64,000 bases of DNA from NCBI RefSeq assembly GCF_004125825.1, contig NZ_QQWI01000014.1, positions 27,721 to 91,720 on the forward strand, written 5' to 3'. Shown piece after piece: positions 1-9,621 of the stretch; positions within the stretch are counted from its first letter, which is position 1; every line of letters starts with the position of its first letter. Position numbers and translations under genes: made by a program. The notes below the pieces were generated by a model, which did not search any database, was not told the origin of the DNA, and saw only the letters and a list, made by a program, of their open reading frames with translations. The DNA comes from Fusibacter sp. A1. GTDB lineage: Bacteria > Bacillota > Clostridia > Peptostreptococcales > Acidaminobacteraceae.

Positions 1-1038
1 GGGAAGTTTATCGGAATCACAGGAACAAACGGAAAGACGACCACGACGACAATCGTTGGAGAGATATTCAAGGCGGCGGGCTTTAAGACTAGTGTTGTAG
101 GCAACATAGGACGACCTATTTCAGAAGCGGTACGTCTTGAAGATGATGTCGACAGGATCTATGTGACAGAACTAAGCAGTTATCAGCTTGAATCGGTACA
201 TGAGTTCAAGCCCTGGATCGCCGCGCTACTCAATATAACACCTGACCACCTTGCAAGGCATGGTACGATGGAAGAGTACGTCACTGCGAAACTAAGCCTT
301 GTAAGGCACATGGAAGATGCGGACCACTTCATCATGAATGCAGATGATCCTGTCATACAAAAGCTTATGCATCAGTTTCCTGAGGCTAGACTGTTTTCAA
401 GAGAAAGAAAAGATGTGGACACCTATGTGGTGGACGATGCAATTGTTACGTGTTCTGAAAGCGGATGCGAAGAGGTTATCAGAACAGATGAGATATTTAT
501 TAAAGGAAGCCATAACGTTGAGAATGCGCTTGCTGTTATTGCAATTTGTGATTTGGCAGGTATAGATGCAGCTGTGATGGCAGCTGTTTTAAAAGAATTC
601 AAGGGTGTGGAGCATAGAAACGAGTTTGTTGCCGAGGTAAATGGAATACGGTATTTCAATGATTCAAAGGCTACAAACCCCGAAGCAAGCATCCCGGCCA
701 TAAAATCCATGGATAGACCGACCATCCTGATTGCTGGAGGGATGGATAAGGGAAGCGATTATAGCGGATGGATCAGCTATTTTCAAAACGTACGACACGT
801 TGTCTTATTTGGAGAGACCAAGAACGATATCAAGGAAGCTCTCATCAGATCAGGTTTTACAGAGGTATCCGTAGTTGATACCCTTGAAGCGGCAGTTCAA
901 GCTGCAAGTGGAATCGCCACTTCAGGTGACGCTGTGCTCCTATCGCCTGCATGTGCGAGCTGGGACATGTATAAAAACTTTGAAGTAAGAGGGGATGAAT
1001 TCAAGCAATTTGTCTATGCGCTGCAAAAAGAAAGGTAG
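1..1038 (+). CDS. murD: UDP-N-acetylmuramoylalanine--D-glutamate ligase, 5'-truncated
   Basis: Cytoplasmic ATP-dependent ligase that adds D-glutamate to UDP-MurNAc-L-Ala in peptidoglycan precursor synthesis. The frame is open from base 1, so the N-terminal UDP-binding part lies outside the window. The visible 345 residues start just before the P-loop (GTNGKTT at about residues 8-14) and include the Mur ligase motifs ELSSYQLE, NITPDHLARHG, the EHR element and NDSKATNP, ending with the C-terminal ligase domain. The family is usually about 450 residues. It leads the division cluster, with 6 bp to the next gene. The family assignment is firm; truncation is due only to the window edge. Confidence 0.95.
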   Translation, partial: GKFIGITGTNGKTTTTTIVGEIFKAAGFKTSVVGNIGRPISEAVRLEDDVDRIYVTELSSYQLESVHEFKPWIAALLNITPDHLARHGTMEEYVTAKLSLVRHMEDADHFIMNADDPVIQKLMHQFPEARLFSRERKDVDTYVVDDAIVTCSESGCEEVIRTDEIFIKGSHNVENALAVIAICDLAGIDAAVMAAVLKEFKGVEHRNEFVAEVNGIRYFNDSKATNPEASIPAIKSMDRPTILIAGGMDKGSDYSGWISYFQNVRHVVLFGETKNDIKEALIRSGFTEVSVVDTLEAAVQAASGIATSGDAVLLSPACASWDMYKNFEVRGDEFKQFVYALQKER

Positions 1039-1044
1039 CTGCCA

Positions 1045-2175
1045 ATGAAAGCGGTAAAAAAGAACGTAAAATTTGATTATTTCTTATTAACTGCGGTGCT
1101 GGCGCTGGTTGCTCTTGGAGTGGTGATGGTTTACTCATCTAGTTTTTACAATATGATCGTCAAACACAATTCACCGCAAAAAATGCTGTATGAGGGGCTA
1201 AAATTTGCGGGAGCTGGTACGATAGGCATGTTTGTCATGTCGCTTTTCAACTATAAGAAGCTATTTAAACTTGTACCATTTTTGTATATTACAGCGATCA
1301 CGCTTTCTGGTGCAGTACTGATTTTCGGTAAAAGGATTTACGGTGCAAAGCGCTGGATCGATCTGGGGGTCATGAACGGAACGATCATGCCCTCTGAAAT
1401 TGCCAAGATCGCCATCATTTTTACGTTTGCAGGCCTTGTGAGTCTTGCCGGTGACCGAATAAAGGGGTTAAGACAGTATTCATTAATGCTTGGTCTACTA
1501 AGCGCCTTATGTCTATTGACAGCCGTTCAGCCTGACTTTTCGACAGCCGCGCTGATGTTCACCTTAGGTCTGATCATGCTCTTTATCGCAAGGGTAAATA
1601 TGATGCACCTACTATCAACGACCGGTATTCTGATGCTGGCCGGAGTGGGTTATGTTTCTATTGCGGAATATAGGATCAAAAGGGTATTGATCTGGTGGCA
1701 CAATTTAAAAGATACGACCTATGTGTTTGAAGATGCCAGAAGACAGATCACCTATTCTGTTTATGCGCTCAGTTCGGGCGGTATGAATGGTGCGGGTCTA
1801 GGAATGAGCGAGTTGAAAAACCTTAGGCTTCCTGAGCCCTACAACGATTTTATCTTTGCGATCATCGGCGAGGAGCTAGGGTTTATTGGAAGCGTCTTGG
1901 TCTTACTCTTGTTTACCTTTGTTATTTTTAGAGTTTTTTCAATCGCTTTTCATTGCAAGGATATTTTTGGATTCATGATTGCAGCCGGAACTGGAGTCTT
2001 GATTTCGCTTCAGGTTGTGATCAATGTGGGAGTAGTGCTTAATCTGCTACCGACGACAGGAATACCGCTACCTTTTGTATCAAAGGGTGGTACTTCTCTT
2101 ATCATATTGATGATGCTGATGGGCGTCGTTTTGAATATTTCATTACAAAATAAATTACATGAGGTGTCATCATGA
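1045..2175 (+). CDS. ftsW: FtsW/RodA/SpoVE-family lipid II polymerase
   Basis: Polytopic SEDS-family membrane glycosyltransferase that polymerises lipid II at the division septum. At 376 residues it has about ten hydrophobic segments, beginning at residues 14-33. SEDS signatures include KRWIDLG, PSEIAKIA, QPDFSTA, and the C-terminal FAIIGEELGFIG and LLPTTGIPLPFVSKGG. The position between murD and murG equals that of spoVE in Bacillus subtilis, so this could be a SpoVE orthologue. No sporulation gene is visible to decide between the vegetative and sporulation paralogue. It overlaps murG by 4 bp (ATGA), which implies translational coupling. Confidence 0.92.
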   Translation: MKAVKKNVKFDYFLLTAVLALVALGVVMVYSSSFYNMIVKHNSPQKMLYEGLKFAGAGTIGMFVMSLFNYKKLFKLVPFLYITAITLSGAVLIFGKRIYGAKRWIDLGVMNGTIMPSEIAKIAIIFTFAGLVSLAGDRIKGLRQYSLMLGLLSALCLLTAVQPDFSTAALMFTLGLIMLFIARVNMMHLLSTTGILMLAGVGYVSIAEYRIKRVLIWWHNLKDTTYVFEDARRQITYSVYALSSGGMNGAGLGMSELKNLRLPEPYNDFIFAIIGEELGFIGSVLVLLLFTFVIFRVFSIAFHCKDIFGFMIAAGTGVLISLQVVINVGVVLNLLPTTGIPLPFVSKGGTSLIILMMLMGVVLNISLQNKLHEVSS

Positions 2176-3272
2176 GAATGATTGTAACAGGTGGCGGAAC
2201 AGGTGGACATATCTATCCTGCAGTCGCAATAGCCAAAAGAGTGAAAATCGCGATTCCGGATTGTGATATGCTTTATATAGGAAGCGAATACGGTTTAGAA
2301 GAGAAAATTGTCAAGAAAGAAAATCTGGCGTATCAGTCTATTTCGGTCAGAGGATTCGATCGTAAAAACATTTTCAAGGCGATAGGAGCAGGATTCCTGC
2401 TGATAAAGTCCTTGTATCAATCATATAAGGTCATTAGAAGCTTTAAACCTGACCTGGTGATTGGAACCGGAGGATATGTCAGTGGACCGGTTGTGTTTAT
2501 CGCTGCACTGCTTGGGGTGGACACAATGATCCATGAACAAAACGCAGTCCCGGGTCTTACGACTTCTCTTCTGTCTAGAGTGGCTAACAAGGTTCTTGTC
2601 AGCTATAAGGACTCCATGTCCTATTTTAAAAAGCAGAATAAGCTTCACTATACCGGCAACCCGGTTAGAGAAGCCTTTTCGAGAGCCGATAGGGACTTAT
2701 CTAGAAAAAAATTAGGTATCAAAGATGATGAACTGGTCATCTTGTCCGTAGGTGGAAGCGGCGGTGCCACAACCATCAACAGACTTGCGAAGATCCTTGC
2801 CTATGAAGTCGAAAAAATGCCTAATGTAAGGTATTTTCATATCACAGGAAAAAGATTCTATGATTCTTTCTTAGAGTCGCTTGAGCTTGATAAAGTATCG
2901 GGTAGAGTGAAGGTGATGGATTATTCTGATGACATCGTGACCTTAATGGCTGCTTCAGATCTTGCCTTTAGCCGATCAGGTGCCATGTCTCTTGCAGAGA
3001 TGGCTGCGGTATCGCTGCCAGCAATCTTGATTCCTTCACCCAATGTCGCAAATAACCATCAGGAGTTGAATGCGAGAGCATTCGAAAAGATAGGTGCCTG
3101 TGTCATGATCACAGAAAAGGATTTGACAGCAGAGCATTTCTTATCGGTAATCAATGCATTGATCAGCCAGCCTGATAAATTGAAGGTGATGCGCGGTAAA
3201 TTCGAAAGTCTTTCAAGAGAAAATGCGCTGAATACGATAATGTCGATTATCTATGAATATAATTTGAGGTGA
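2172..3272 (+). CDS. murG: UDP-GlcNAc:lipid I N-acetylglucosaminyltransferase
   Basis: Membrane-associated GT28 glycosyltransferase that converts lipid I to lipid II. It has 366 residues, normal for the family. The N-terminal glycine-rich loop TGGGTGGHIYPA sits at residues 6-17. Further motifs are GTGGYVSGP, HEQNAVPGL, the inter-domain GGSGGA loop, and the donor-site stretch SRSGAMSLAE followed by IPSPNVANNHQ. The start codon lies in the stop of ftsW and is preceded by GAGGTG. Five bases separate it from divIB. murB, which follows murG in Bacillus, is not present here. Confidence 0.97.
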   Translation: MRMIVTGGGTGGHIYPAVAIAKRVKIAIPDCDMLYIGSEYGLEEKIVKKENLAYQSISVRGFDRKNIFKAIGAGFLLIKSLYQSYKVIRSFKPDLVIGTGGYVSGPVVFIAALLGVDTMIHEQNAVPGLTTSLLSRVANKVLVSYKDSMSYFKKQNKLHYTGNPVREAFSRADRDLSRKKLGIKDDELVILSVGGSGGATTINRLAKILAYEVEKMPNVRYFHITGKRFYDSFLESLELDKVSGRVKVMDYSDDIVTLMAASDLAFSRSGAMSLAEMAAVSLPAILIPSPNVANNHQELNARAFEKIGACVMITEKDLTAEHFLSVINALISQPDKLKVMRGKFESLSRENALNTIMSIIYEYNLR

Positions 3273-3276
3273 TTTA

Positions 3277-3963
3277 ATGAAGCGCTATGGTATAATGCTT
3301 GTGATAGCGATAATTTTGTTTGTGCTGTCCTTAATGCCTCTATTTAACATTAAAACCATTACAAAAAACACCAGTTCGAGCAATTTAACTCCATTTATGG
3401 TAGACTTATTGTTAGATCAAAATTGGCTTTGGAAGTCAGAGGATCAACTTGCAGATGAGTTGAAAAAGAAAAGTGATGTCGGCGATATCGTTGTAAAAAA
3501 AACAGGTCTACTGAAGGTAGAAGTATCTGTGACACCGCGTGAGGCTTTTCTTGCTGTGCATTCGGGCATGTATTATGTTATTATCGACACCTACGGAATT
3601 GTAATCGAAGTATCCGAATTGCCTGAAGCTCCATTCGTAGTGGAAGGTTTTCATGTTGTTTCTTCGAAGATAGGACACCAGATAGTTGCAGAAAATATGG
3701 AACTTATAGAACGTGCGGCACAGCTTGCCTATCTTTTTGATGAATATGTCGGCAATAATCCGACCATATCGCTTGTAGATGGCGAACTGGTCATCGGAAT
3801 GACCGATGATATAACGATGAACTTCGGTACTGCGGACGAGATTGTGGAGCAATTTTCGAAAGCAATTGAACTTTATAAGAGTATGCTTGCCAAGGGTAGC
3901 GACAAGGGAATTATCAATGTTAAAAATATTAATCAGATTATCCTAGAACCCAATAAAAAGTAG
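3277..3963 (+). CDS. divIB: Cell division protein DivIB/FtsQ-like
   Basis: Bitopic division protein of the FtsQ/DivIB family, which links the septal peptidoglycan synthases with FtsL and DivIC. The 228-residue product has one N-terminal transmembrane segment (about residues 5-24) and an extracytoplasmic region. That region fits a POTRA domain (about 25-95, including VSVTPREAFLAV) plus a C-terminal FtsQ domain. Sequence conservation is low, as is usual for this family, so the call rests on size, topology, the REA...V-type motif and its position between murG and the DUF881 pair. It has no basic N-terminal extension, which makes it shorter than Bacillus DivIB. Confidence 0.82.
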   Translation: MKRYGIMLVIAIILFVLSLMPLFNIKTITKNTSSSNLTPFMVDLLLDQNWLWKSEDQLADELKKKSDVGDIVVKKTGLLKVEVSVTPREAFLAVHSGMYYVIIDTYGIVIEVSELPEAPFVVEGFHVVSSKIGHQIVAENMELIERAAQLAYLFDEYVGNNPTISLVDGELVIGMTDDITMNFGTADEIVEQFSKAIELYKSMLAKGSDKGIINVKNINQIILEPNKK

Positions 3964-3970
3964 GTAGAAG

Positions 3971-4687
3971 ATGAAAATAAGAGATCAAATAATTATAGGA
4001 ATCATTTGTGTGATTTTAGGCGTATTCGCCGCAATCCAGTTTAAGACGGTGCAGGACAATTACCTCGAAGGATTAATCCCTTCGCAGCGTTCCACACAGC
4101 TGGTGAATGAACTGACCAAGTTAAGAGCGGATAAGACCATGTTATCAGAAGAACTTTCCAATTTGGAAACGCAGCTTAATGATATCACTGAATCTGTAGC
4201 TAGCGATAACGCTTTAGTAAAAGGAATGCAGGATCAGCTTGAAAGATACAAGATGATCGCCGGGTTCACAGATATACAAGGACAAGGTGTGATTGTGACG
4301 GTTGATAATCCTGTTCCAGGTTCTGCCAGCTCGCTCGACAGCGATATCGTGAGTGAGTTCCATTATATCCTAATGCTTGCCAATGAACTGAATGCAGCTG
4401 GTGCTGAAGCGATATCGATCAACGAGCAGCGCCTGATTTCAACATCAGAAATACGTTCTGCCGGCGATGCGATCAGCATCAACAGAACACAGTGCTACCC
4501 TCCTTTTGTCATTAAGGCGATAGGCAACAGGGATGTTCTTGAAAATGCCTTGAACCCTCGATTTGGAATGATCACAATTTTAAGAAGCAGAGATTTTCAG
4601 GTTGAGATCACACGATTCGATACGATCAACATACCTAAATACAACGACATCATAAATTGGCAATACGCAAGACCAAAAGAGCAGTAG
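3971..4687 (+). CDS. ylxW: DUF881 membrane protein, YlxW-like
   Basis: A 238-residue protein with an N-terminal membrane anchor (about residues 7-23), a coiled-coil segment (about 45-85, rich in Leu, Glu and Lys) and a DUF881 domain. The domain shows the family hallmarks GQGVIVTVDN, ELNAAGAEAISINEQRL and PPFVIKAIG. Two DUF881 genes precede sbp in this position in Bacillus (ylxW, ylxX). Their molecular role is not established, but location and topology suggest an extracytoplasmic division or envelope function. It is 43% or so similar by eye to the next gene, so the pair looks like a tandem duplication. Confidence 0.85.
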   Translation: MKIRDQIIIGIICVILGVFAAIQFKTVQDNYLEGLIPSQRSTQLVNELTKLRADKTMLSEELSNLETQLNDITESVASDNALVKGMQDQLERYKMIAGFTDIQGQGVIVTVDNPVPGSASSLDSDIVSEFHYILMLANELNAAGAEAISINEQRLISTSEIRSAGDAISINRTQCYPPFVIKAIGNRDVLENALNPRFGMITILRSRDFQVEITRFDTINIPKYNDIINWQYARPKEQ

Positions 4688-4695
4688 GTGATAAG

Positions 4696-5406
4696 ATGAC
4701 TGGCAATAAGAAAGTTATGTTCCTATTGATGATTCTTGTGGGCATACTGGTGACGTATGAGCTTAGATTGCTGTCTATTGGCGGTCAATATGTCGAACTT
4801 GAGGACATCGCGCTGCTCAAGCGTCAGGTATCCGACATGGAACTATCACTCATGCAGACCAGACAACAAATCGATGTGGTCAAATCGGAGATAACAGCGA
4901 TACAATACGGGTCGCCAACCGAACAGGATATCACCGACCACCTACAAGAAGAAATTGACAAGTATATGATGTATGCCGGATTGACAGACGTAGAAGGGGA
5001 AGGAATCATCGTAATCATCAACGACGGTTACCGGGAACTACTGGAAAATGAGGACCCTATGGGTTTGATTGTTCATGACGCGGATGTAAGCAAAGTCGTT
5101 GAGGATCTAAAAAACTCAGGTGCGGAAGCGATATCGGTCAATGGAATAAGGATCGTTCAGGGACTCACCGAGATCATCTGCAATGGTCCGACAATCAGAA
5201 TCAATGGTGTTCAACAGGCTCAGCCATATATCATAAGGGCGATCGGCGATAAGTACAAGATGGAAAATGTATTGATGGCACCTGACTCCAACCTAAGGGC
5301 GCTTAACCGCTTTGGACTGGTTGTCGAAGTCAATACCAAATCATATATGGTGATAGGAAAGTATCAAGGGAAAAATTGGTTTGATTATGCGAAAATCAAA
5401 GAATAA
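4696..5406 (+). CDS. ylxX: DUF881 membrane protein, YlxX-like
   Basis: A 236-residue paralogue of the upstream gene: N-terminal transmembrane helix (about residues 8-25), coiled coil (about 30-65), then a DUF881 domain with GEGIIVIINDG, LKNSGAEAISVNGIRI and PYIIRAIGD. An in-frame ATG also exists at 4657 inside the preceding gene. I chose 4696 because AGGTGATAAG directly precedes it and the product then begins with a normal signal-anchor. It lies 8 bp from the stop of its paralogue, in the same transcription unit. Function unknown; division-associated by context. Confidence 0.85.
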   Translation: MTGNKKVMFLLMILVGILVTYELRLLSIGGQYVELEDIALLKRQVSDMELSLMQTRQQIDVVKSEITAIQYGSPTEQDITDHLQEEIDKYMMYAGLTDVEGEGIIVIINDGYRELLENEDPMGLIVHDADVSKVVEDLKNSGAEAISVNGIRIVQGLTEIICNGPTIRINGVQQAQPYIIRAIGDKYKMENVLMAPDSNLRALNRFGLVVEVNTKSYMVIGKYQGKNWFDYAKIKE

Positions 5407-5428
5407 GTGAAAAGTGATAGGTGAGAGT

Positions 5429-5776
5429 ATGTTAATTGCGATAATCGGTTTGTTATTAGGCGTGGTCATAGGATTGAATGCCCCTATTTTATTCGGAGGC
5501 AGTTATACCGTTTACGTCTCAGTGGGAATACTCGCTGCCATAGATTCCATATTCGGCGCGATCAGATCCAATATGGACAAGAAGTTCAATGCGGTGATTT
5601 TCTTTACAGGGTTTATTACAAATGCCATTTTGGCCGGTTTTTTGGCCTTTATAGGCGATAAGTTGGGGCTTCCTCTTTACTATGCGGCGATGTTTGTCTT
5701 CGGTTCTAGATTGTTTGACAATCTTGCTGTGATCAGAAGGCATATCATCAGTAAATTTTCGCATGAAAAATTCTAG
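5429..5776 (+). CDS. sbp: Small basic protein Sbp (DUF1290)
   Basis: A 115-residue membrane protein with three predicted transmembrane segments (about residues 2-22, 32-47, 58-80 and a fourth weak stretch near 85-100). It matches the small basic protein family found just upstream of ftsA/ftsZ in Firmicutes; the central GGSYTVYVSVGILAAIDSIFGA region is typical. ATG at 5429 is preferred over the in-frame GTG at 5414 because AGGTGAG sits 6 bp before the ATG. Its biochemical role is unknown. It is the last gene before the ftsZ promoter region. Confidence 0.85.
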   Translation: MLIAIIGLLLGVVIGLNAPILFGGSYTVYVSVGILAAIDSIFGAIRSNMDKKFNAVIFFTGFITNAILAGFLAFIGDKLGLPLYYAAMFVFGSRLFDNLAVIRRHIISKFSHEKF

Positions 5777-5930
5777 AAAATTGTAAAAACATACTGTGTA
5801 CCCATGTCAAATAGACACTAAATGTGGTATATTAAATATTGACGGAAGTAGTAGTGGCACACTTCGTGGTAGTTTTAAAATTATTGGTAACATTGCTCGT
5901 GCAATGATTCTTATAGAGGGGGAAGTTGAC

Positions 5931-7058
5931 GTGTTAGAATTCGATATCGATATGGAACAATTTGCTCAGATTAAAGTAGTTGGTGTCGGTGGTGGCGGTA
6001 ATAACGCTGTAAACCGAATGATTGAAGCCAATTTAAAAGGTGTTCAGTTTATTGCTGTCAATACGGATAAACAGGCACTGTACACATCTAAAGCAGAATA
6101 CAAAATTCAAATTGGGGAAAAGTTGACAAGAGGCCTAGGTGCTGGAGCAAATCCAGAGATGGGATCTAAAGCTGCTGAAGAAAGCCGCGATGATATTTTC
6201 CAAGCATTACAAGGTGCCGATATGGTATTCATCACTGCTGGAATGGGTGGCGGAACCGGTACTGGTGCTGCGCCTATCGTTGCAGAGATTGCAAAGGAAA
6301 TGGGCGTTTTAACAGTAGGTGTTGTGACAAAGCCGTTTACATTTGAAGGTAAGCGTAGACGCACACACGCTGAAAAGGGAATTGAAGAACTTAAAAAAAG
6401 AGTCGATACGTTAGTTACTATTCCAAATGACCGCTTACTTCAGGTTGTTGAGAGACGTACTTCTATCGTGGAAGCATTTAAAATAGCGGATGATGTATTA
6501 CGTCAAGGTGTTCAAGGTATCTCGGATCTTATCACTACACCAGGTCTTGTAAATCTTGACTTCGCGGACGTAAAGACAATCATGTATGAGCGTGGTCTTG
6601 CTCACATGGGAATCGGTAAGGCAAGCGGTGAGAACAGAGCTGCAGAAGCGGCCCGTCAGGCGATCCACTCACCACTCCTTGAGACGACAATCAACGGTTC
6701 GAAGGGTGTTCTACTCAACATCACCGGTGGTAACAGTCTAGGCCTTCATGAAGTCAACGAGGCTGCTGAGATTGTTTCTGAATCAGCGGATCAAGATGCG
6801 AATATCATCTTCGGAGCAGTAATTGACGAAGATTTGAAAGATGAAATTAGAATTACTGTAATTGCTACTGGCTTTAACGACGGACAATTCGATGAGTTGT
6901 TTGTTGATAAGGTGGTACAGAAGACGATTCAAGAGCATGCGAAAACGTCTGAGCCGCAACAAGCTGAAAAAGCTCAGGCACCAGTGCAAAACGGTACGAA
7001 CCAGGAAGAAGACGATCTTGATATCCCAACATTCTTAAGAATGACAAGAGATCAATAG
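5931..7058 (+). CDS. ftsZ: Cell division GTPase FtsZ
   Basis: Tubulin-like GTPase that forms the cytokinetic Z ring. The product is 375 residues from a GTG start at 5931, preceded by AGAGGGGGAAG. The start is supported because the N-terminus [20 protein letters not shown] aligns with the MLEFE... start of Bacillus FtsZ; the longer open frame from 5796 is probably untranslated leader. Visible motifs are [10 protein letters not shown], the tubulin signature GGGTGTGAA, the T7 loop [11 protein letters not shown], and the conserved C-terminal peptide DIPTFLR that binds FtsA, SepF and ZapA. ftsA does not precede it here, so membrane tethering may use SepF or an ftsA elsewhere. Confidence 0.98.
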   Translation: MLEFDIDMEQFAQIKVVGVGGGGNNAVNRMIEANLKGVQFIAVNTDKQALYTSKAEYKIQIGEKLTRGLGAGANPEMGSKAAEESRDDIFQALQGADMVFITAGMGGGTGTGAAPIVAEIAKEMGVLTVGVVTKPFTFEGKRRRTHAEKGIEELKKRVDTLVTIPNDRLLQVVERRTSIVEAFKIADDVLRQGVQGISDLITTPGLVNLDFADVKTIMYERGLAHMGIGKASGENRAAEAARQAIHSPLLETTINGSKGVLLNITGGNSLGLHEVNEAAEIVSESADQDANIIFGAVIDEDLKDEIRITVIATGFNDGQFDELFVDKVVQKTIQEHAKTSEPQQAEKAQAPVQNGTNQEEDDLDIPTFLRMTRDQ

Positions 7059-7074
7059 TTCCTAACGAGCATAG

Positions 7075-7109
7075 AGCCAGTTTGACATTCAATCAAGCTG
7101 GCTTTTTTT
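7075..7109 (+). terminator. Rho-independent terminator after ftsZ
   Basis: A stem AGCCAG(TTTGA) pairs with (TCAAG)CTGGCT across a short loop and is followed by seven T residues. It closes the division cluster. Confidence 0.9.
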
Positions 7110-7141
7110 GTAAATAGGGCTTAACATGTAGGAGAGTATTC

Positions 7142-8182
7142 ATGACACATAGGATAGATCAACTTGAAAATGGCATGATACTGAGTGAAGATGTTTATGA
7201 TGAATCTGGAGAGCTGATTCTTAGTTTGGGAACGGTTCTTTCCAGCGCACAAATCGATCGCTTAGAAGAGCGTGGTGTTTTATTTGTAAGTATCGTAGTG
7301 CATAGTGATGATGTAAATGTCAATCCTGTGGTCGCTCGTGAAGCTCAAATCCATGAGAAGTACAACGACGCCGTGCATCGGTTCAAAGATGTCTTTCAAA
7401 CGCTAAAATTCGGAAATAAAATAGCATATTCGGATGTCGAGGATATCGCTTCTCCGCTTGTCGATGAGGTAATGGAGAACACGAGTATCGCAAGGCAATT
7501 ATGGCAGCTGAAGACCTGTGATCTTTATACATTTGACCACAGTGTCACCGTATCGCTTGTTAGCGCCTTATTGGCAAAGTGGCTTAAGTTCGATGAAGCG
7601 ACAGTTAGAGACGCGGCTGTCGCGGGTTTGATGCATGATATTGGAAAGATCAATATTCCAGACCAGATTTTAAATAAACCAAGTTCCTTGACAGCCGAAG
7701 AATACAAGGTAATGAAAACACATGCCACTTTAGGGTATGTCTTGCTGATGAATAACGGCAATATGCCACATCAGGTCATAGCTGCCGTGCATCATCATCA
7801 TGAAAGGTATGACGGCACGGGATATCCGTCCGGTCTGGTAAGAAATGAGATTGAACCGCTAACCCGTATTGTTGCTATTGCGGATGTGTTTAGTGCGATG
7901 ACAACGCATAGGGTCTATAAGAAGGCGAAAAACCCGTTCTTAGTAGCAAAGGAAATGCGTGAGGCAAGCTACGGAAGCCTTGATCCGGAGTATATCCAAG
8001 CTTTTATCACAGGTATCAGCAATTACTATGTGGGCAATGTGGTTAAATTAAGCAACCATGAAGTCGGTGAAGTGATCATGATCCATAAATCAGAACCGCA
8101 TCGTCCACTGGTCAAAGTTGGCGACAAGTTTATCGATCTGATTAAAGATCACACAATTGATATTGAAGAAGTCGTATTTTAA
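7142..8182 (+). CDS. HD-GYP domain protein (probable cyclic-di-GMP phosphodiesterase)
   Basis: A 346-residue cytoplasmic protein. Residues about 1-60 form a small N-terminal beta domain of the type often joined to HD-GYP domains (MTHRIDQLENGMILSEDV). Residues about 120-310 are the HD-GYP catalytic domain with the metal-binding HDIGK, HHHHERYDGTGYPSGL (the GYP motif) and ADVFSAMTTHR. Members of this family hydrolyse c-di-GMP to pGpG/GMP or related dinucleotides. There is no receiver or membrane domain, so its input is unclear. It stands alone between two terminators. A paralogue of the same architecture lies at 47189-48238. Confidence 0.9.
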   Translation: MTHRIDQLENGMILSEDVYDESGELILSLGTVLSSAQIDRLEERGVLFVSIVVHSDDVNVNPVVAREAQIHEKYNDAVHRFKDVFQTLKFGNKIAYSDVEDIASPLVDEVMENTSIARQLWQLKTCDLYTFDHSVTVSLVSALLAKWLKFDEATVRDAAVAGLMHDIGKINIPDQILNKPSSLTAEEYKVMKTHATLGYVLLMNNGNMPHQVIAAVHHHHERYDGTGYPSGLVRNEIEPLTRIVAIADVFSAMTTHRVYKKAKNPFLVAKEMREASYGSLDPEYIQAFITGISNYYVGNVVKLSNHEVGEVIMIHKSEPHRPLVKVGDKFIDLIKDHTIDIEEVVF

Positions 8183-8217
8183 AACAACCAGAACACTTAG
8201 TTCCGGTTGTTTTTTTT
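8183..8217 (+). terminator. Terminator after the HD-GYP gene
   Basis: AACAACC pairs with GGTTGTT over a 15-nt loop, followed by eight T residues. The hairpin overlaps the 3' end of the convergent antiporter gene, whose stop is at 8197-8199. Confidence 0.85.
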
Positions 8218-9555
8218 ATGTTCGAGAAGAATGATGAGAATAGATAGGATAGGTATTGCGACTGTTGTGAAAGCATACTTGTAGTAAGCGGTTGCCGGTA
8301 CGTTTGTGACCGACTTTACAAGCAGAGCGTTGATGTTCCAAGGAATGATGGGCACTAAGATAATCGCGAAGTCGGATATGGTACGAGATAGATAGGAAAC
8401 ATCTATGTTTTTTTGCTTGAAGAGTTGGGTGTAATGCCTTCCGGTGATTATCGCGGGAAGCGATTGATTGCAGGTCATTACCATGATGATAAAGGAGACC
8501 AGTCCGGAGGACAGCATAAGTTTTGTGTAGTTTGTCGTCCATTTGTCCAAACGCTGAAAAATCGGATCAAGCAGATTGCCATACTCGTAGAGCGCATTCA
8601 GGGTGGCAGCCGATGAGATGACGATGAAAATACCGACCATTGAAATCACACCTGCACCCGAAAACAACTCTGTGAGTTCGTTCGATTCAGGATGAAATCC
8701 TACCACAGCTGTTTTTAGAAGGTATGTCAGTGGGATACCCTCTCCAAATCCGATAAGTAGGGCACTCACTAGGGAATAGCATACCGACTTAAGGATTCCT
8801 TGCTTAAAAATCACCACAGATAGAACCAGTACAATTACAGGTAATAGTTTATAAGGGGTCATCTCAAACAGGCTGGAAAGGAGCTCTTTGTTTTCAGCGA
8901 TACTCATATAAGTGGATGCGTCAGCGATATATGGCGAACCCAAAATATAATAGAGGACAGCTGAAATCAAAAGAGGAAGATAAGAGGTCTTCAGTAATCC
9001 TTTTATATGATTGTCTATCTCAGTGCCGACAACGGTCGCAGTTAAGTTGGCACTGCTTGAAAGCGGGGAAGTCCTATCGCCAAAGTATGCACCTGAGACG
9101 ATGGCTCCTACCATCAGTTCTGCAGGGACGTGAAGGGTGGCGCCAAGAGCGAGCATGAGCGTGCCGATGGTACCGATGGTTCCTATTGCTGTTCCGAGAA
9201 TCATGGAGATGACCAAGGAAAGAAGGAATGCGGCCAGTACCAAATTTATCGATGTCAAAAAAACGAAGCAATAATTGAGGAGCGTAGCAAGTACACCACT
9301 ACTCATCCAGACGGCGATCAAACCTCCTATAGAACCTAAAATGACGATTACAGGCAGTATACGCCTGATACCATATGCCATTGACGGGAGCATGCTTTTT
9401 AAAGCGGCTCCTTTTATTATATAGACTGTACCTGTAACCGTTAAAGCGGCTAAGAGCCCTACATACATGGGTAACGAAAGCAGTAGGCAGATTGCCAGTG
9501 AAAGGACCAGGAATGCTACCAGAAGGGTAGCTTCGTAAAATTTTATGCTATTCAT
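8197..9555 (-). CDS. nhaC: NhaC-family Na+/H+ antiporter
   Basis: Polytopic inner-membrane secondary transporter that probably exchanges Na+ (or an organic substrate such as malate/lactate in some NhaC relatives) for H+. The 452-residue product has about eleven hydrophobic segments. The family signature is visible in GTAIGTIGTIGTLMLAL and in AYFGDRTSPLSSSANLTA, which matches the NhaC GD(R/K)xSP consensus. The start at 9555 has AGAGGTGATTCT before it and is preferred over the upstream in-frame codon at 9582. The gene is monocistronic and divergent from the lipoate ligase operon; a Fur-box-like sequence lies between them. Confidence 0.85.
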   Translation of the reverse strand: MNSIKFYEATLLVAFLVLSLAICLLLSLPMYVGLLAALTVTGTVYIIKGAALKSMLPSMAYGIRRILPVIVILGSIGGLIAVWMSSGVLATLLNYCFVFLTSINLVLAAFLLSLVISMILGTAIGTIGTIGTLMLALGATLHVPAELMVGAIVSGAYFGDRTSPLSSSANLTATVVGTEIDNHIKGLLKTSYLPLLISAVLYYILGSPYIADASTYMSIAENKELLSSLFEMTPYKLLPVIVLVLSVVIFKQGILKSVCYSLVSALLIGFGEGIPLTYLLKTAVVGFHPESNELTELFSGAGVISMVGIFIVISSAATLNALYEYGNLLDPIFQRLDKWTTNYTKLMLSSGLVSFIIMVMTCNQSLPAIITGRHYTQLFKQKNIDVSYLSRTISDFAIILVPIIPWNINALLVKSVTNVPATAYYKYAFTTVAIPILSILIILLEHKKNNRN

Positions 9556-9621
9556 AGAATCACCTCTGAACAAGTTTAACACAAGGAGGATTCTTTCTCA
9601 AACTATTGAAATGGATTACAT

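Noticed and set aside
5796..5930. N-terminal extension of FtsZ by 45 residues
   Set aside because: The extension has no RBS and no resemblance to FtsZ, while GTG 5931 has a strong RBS and gives the family N-terminus.
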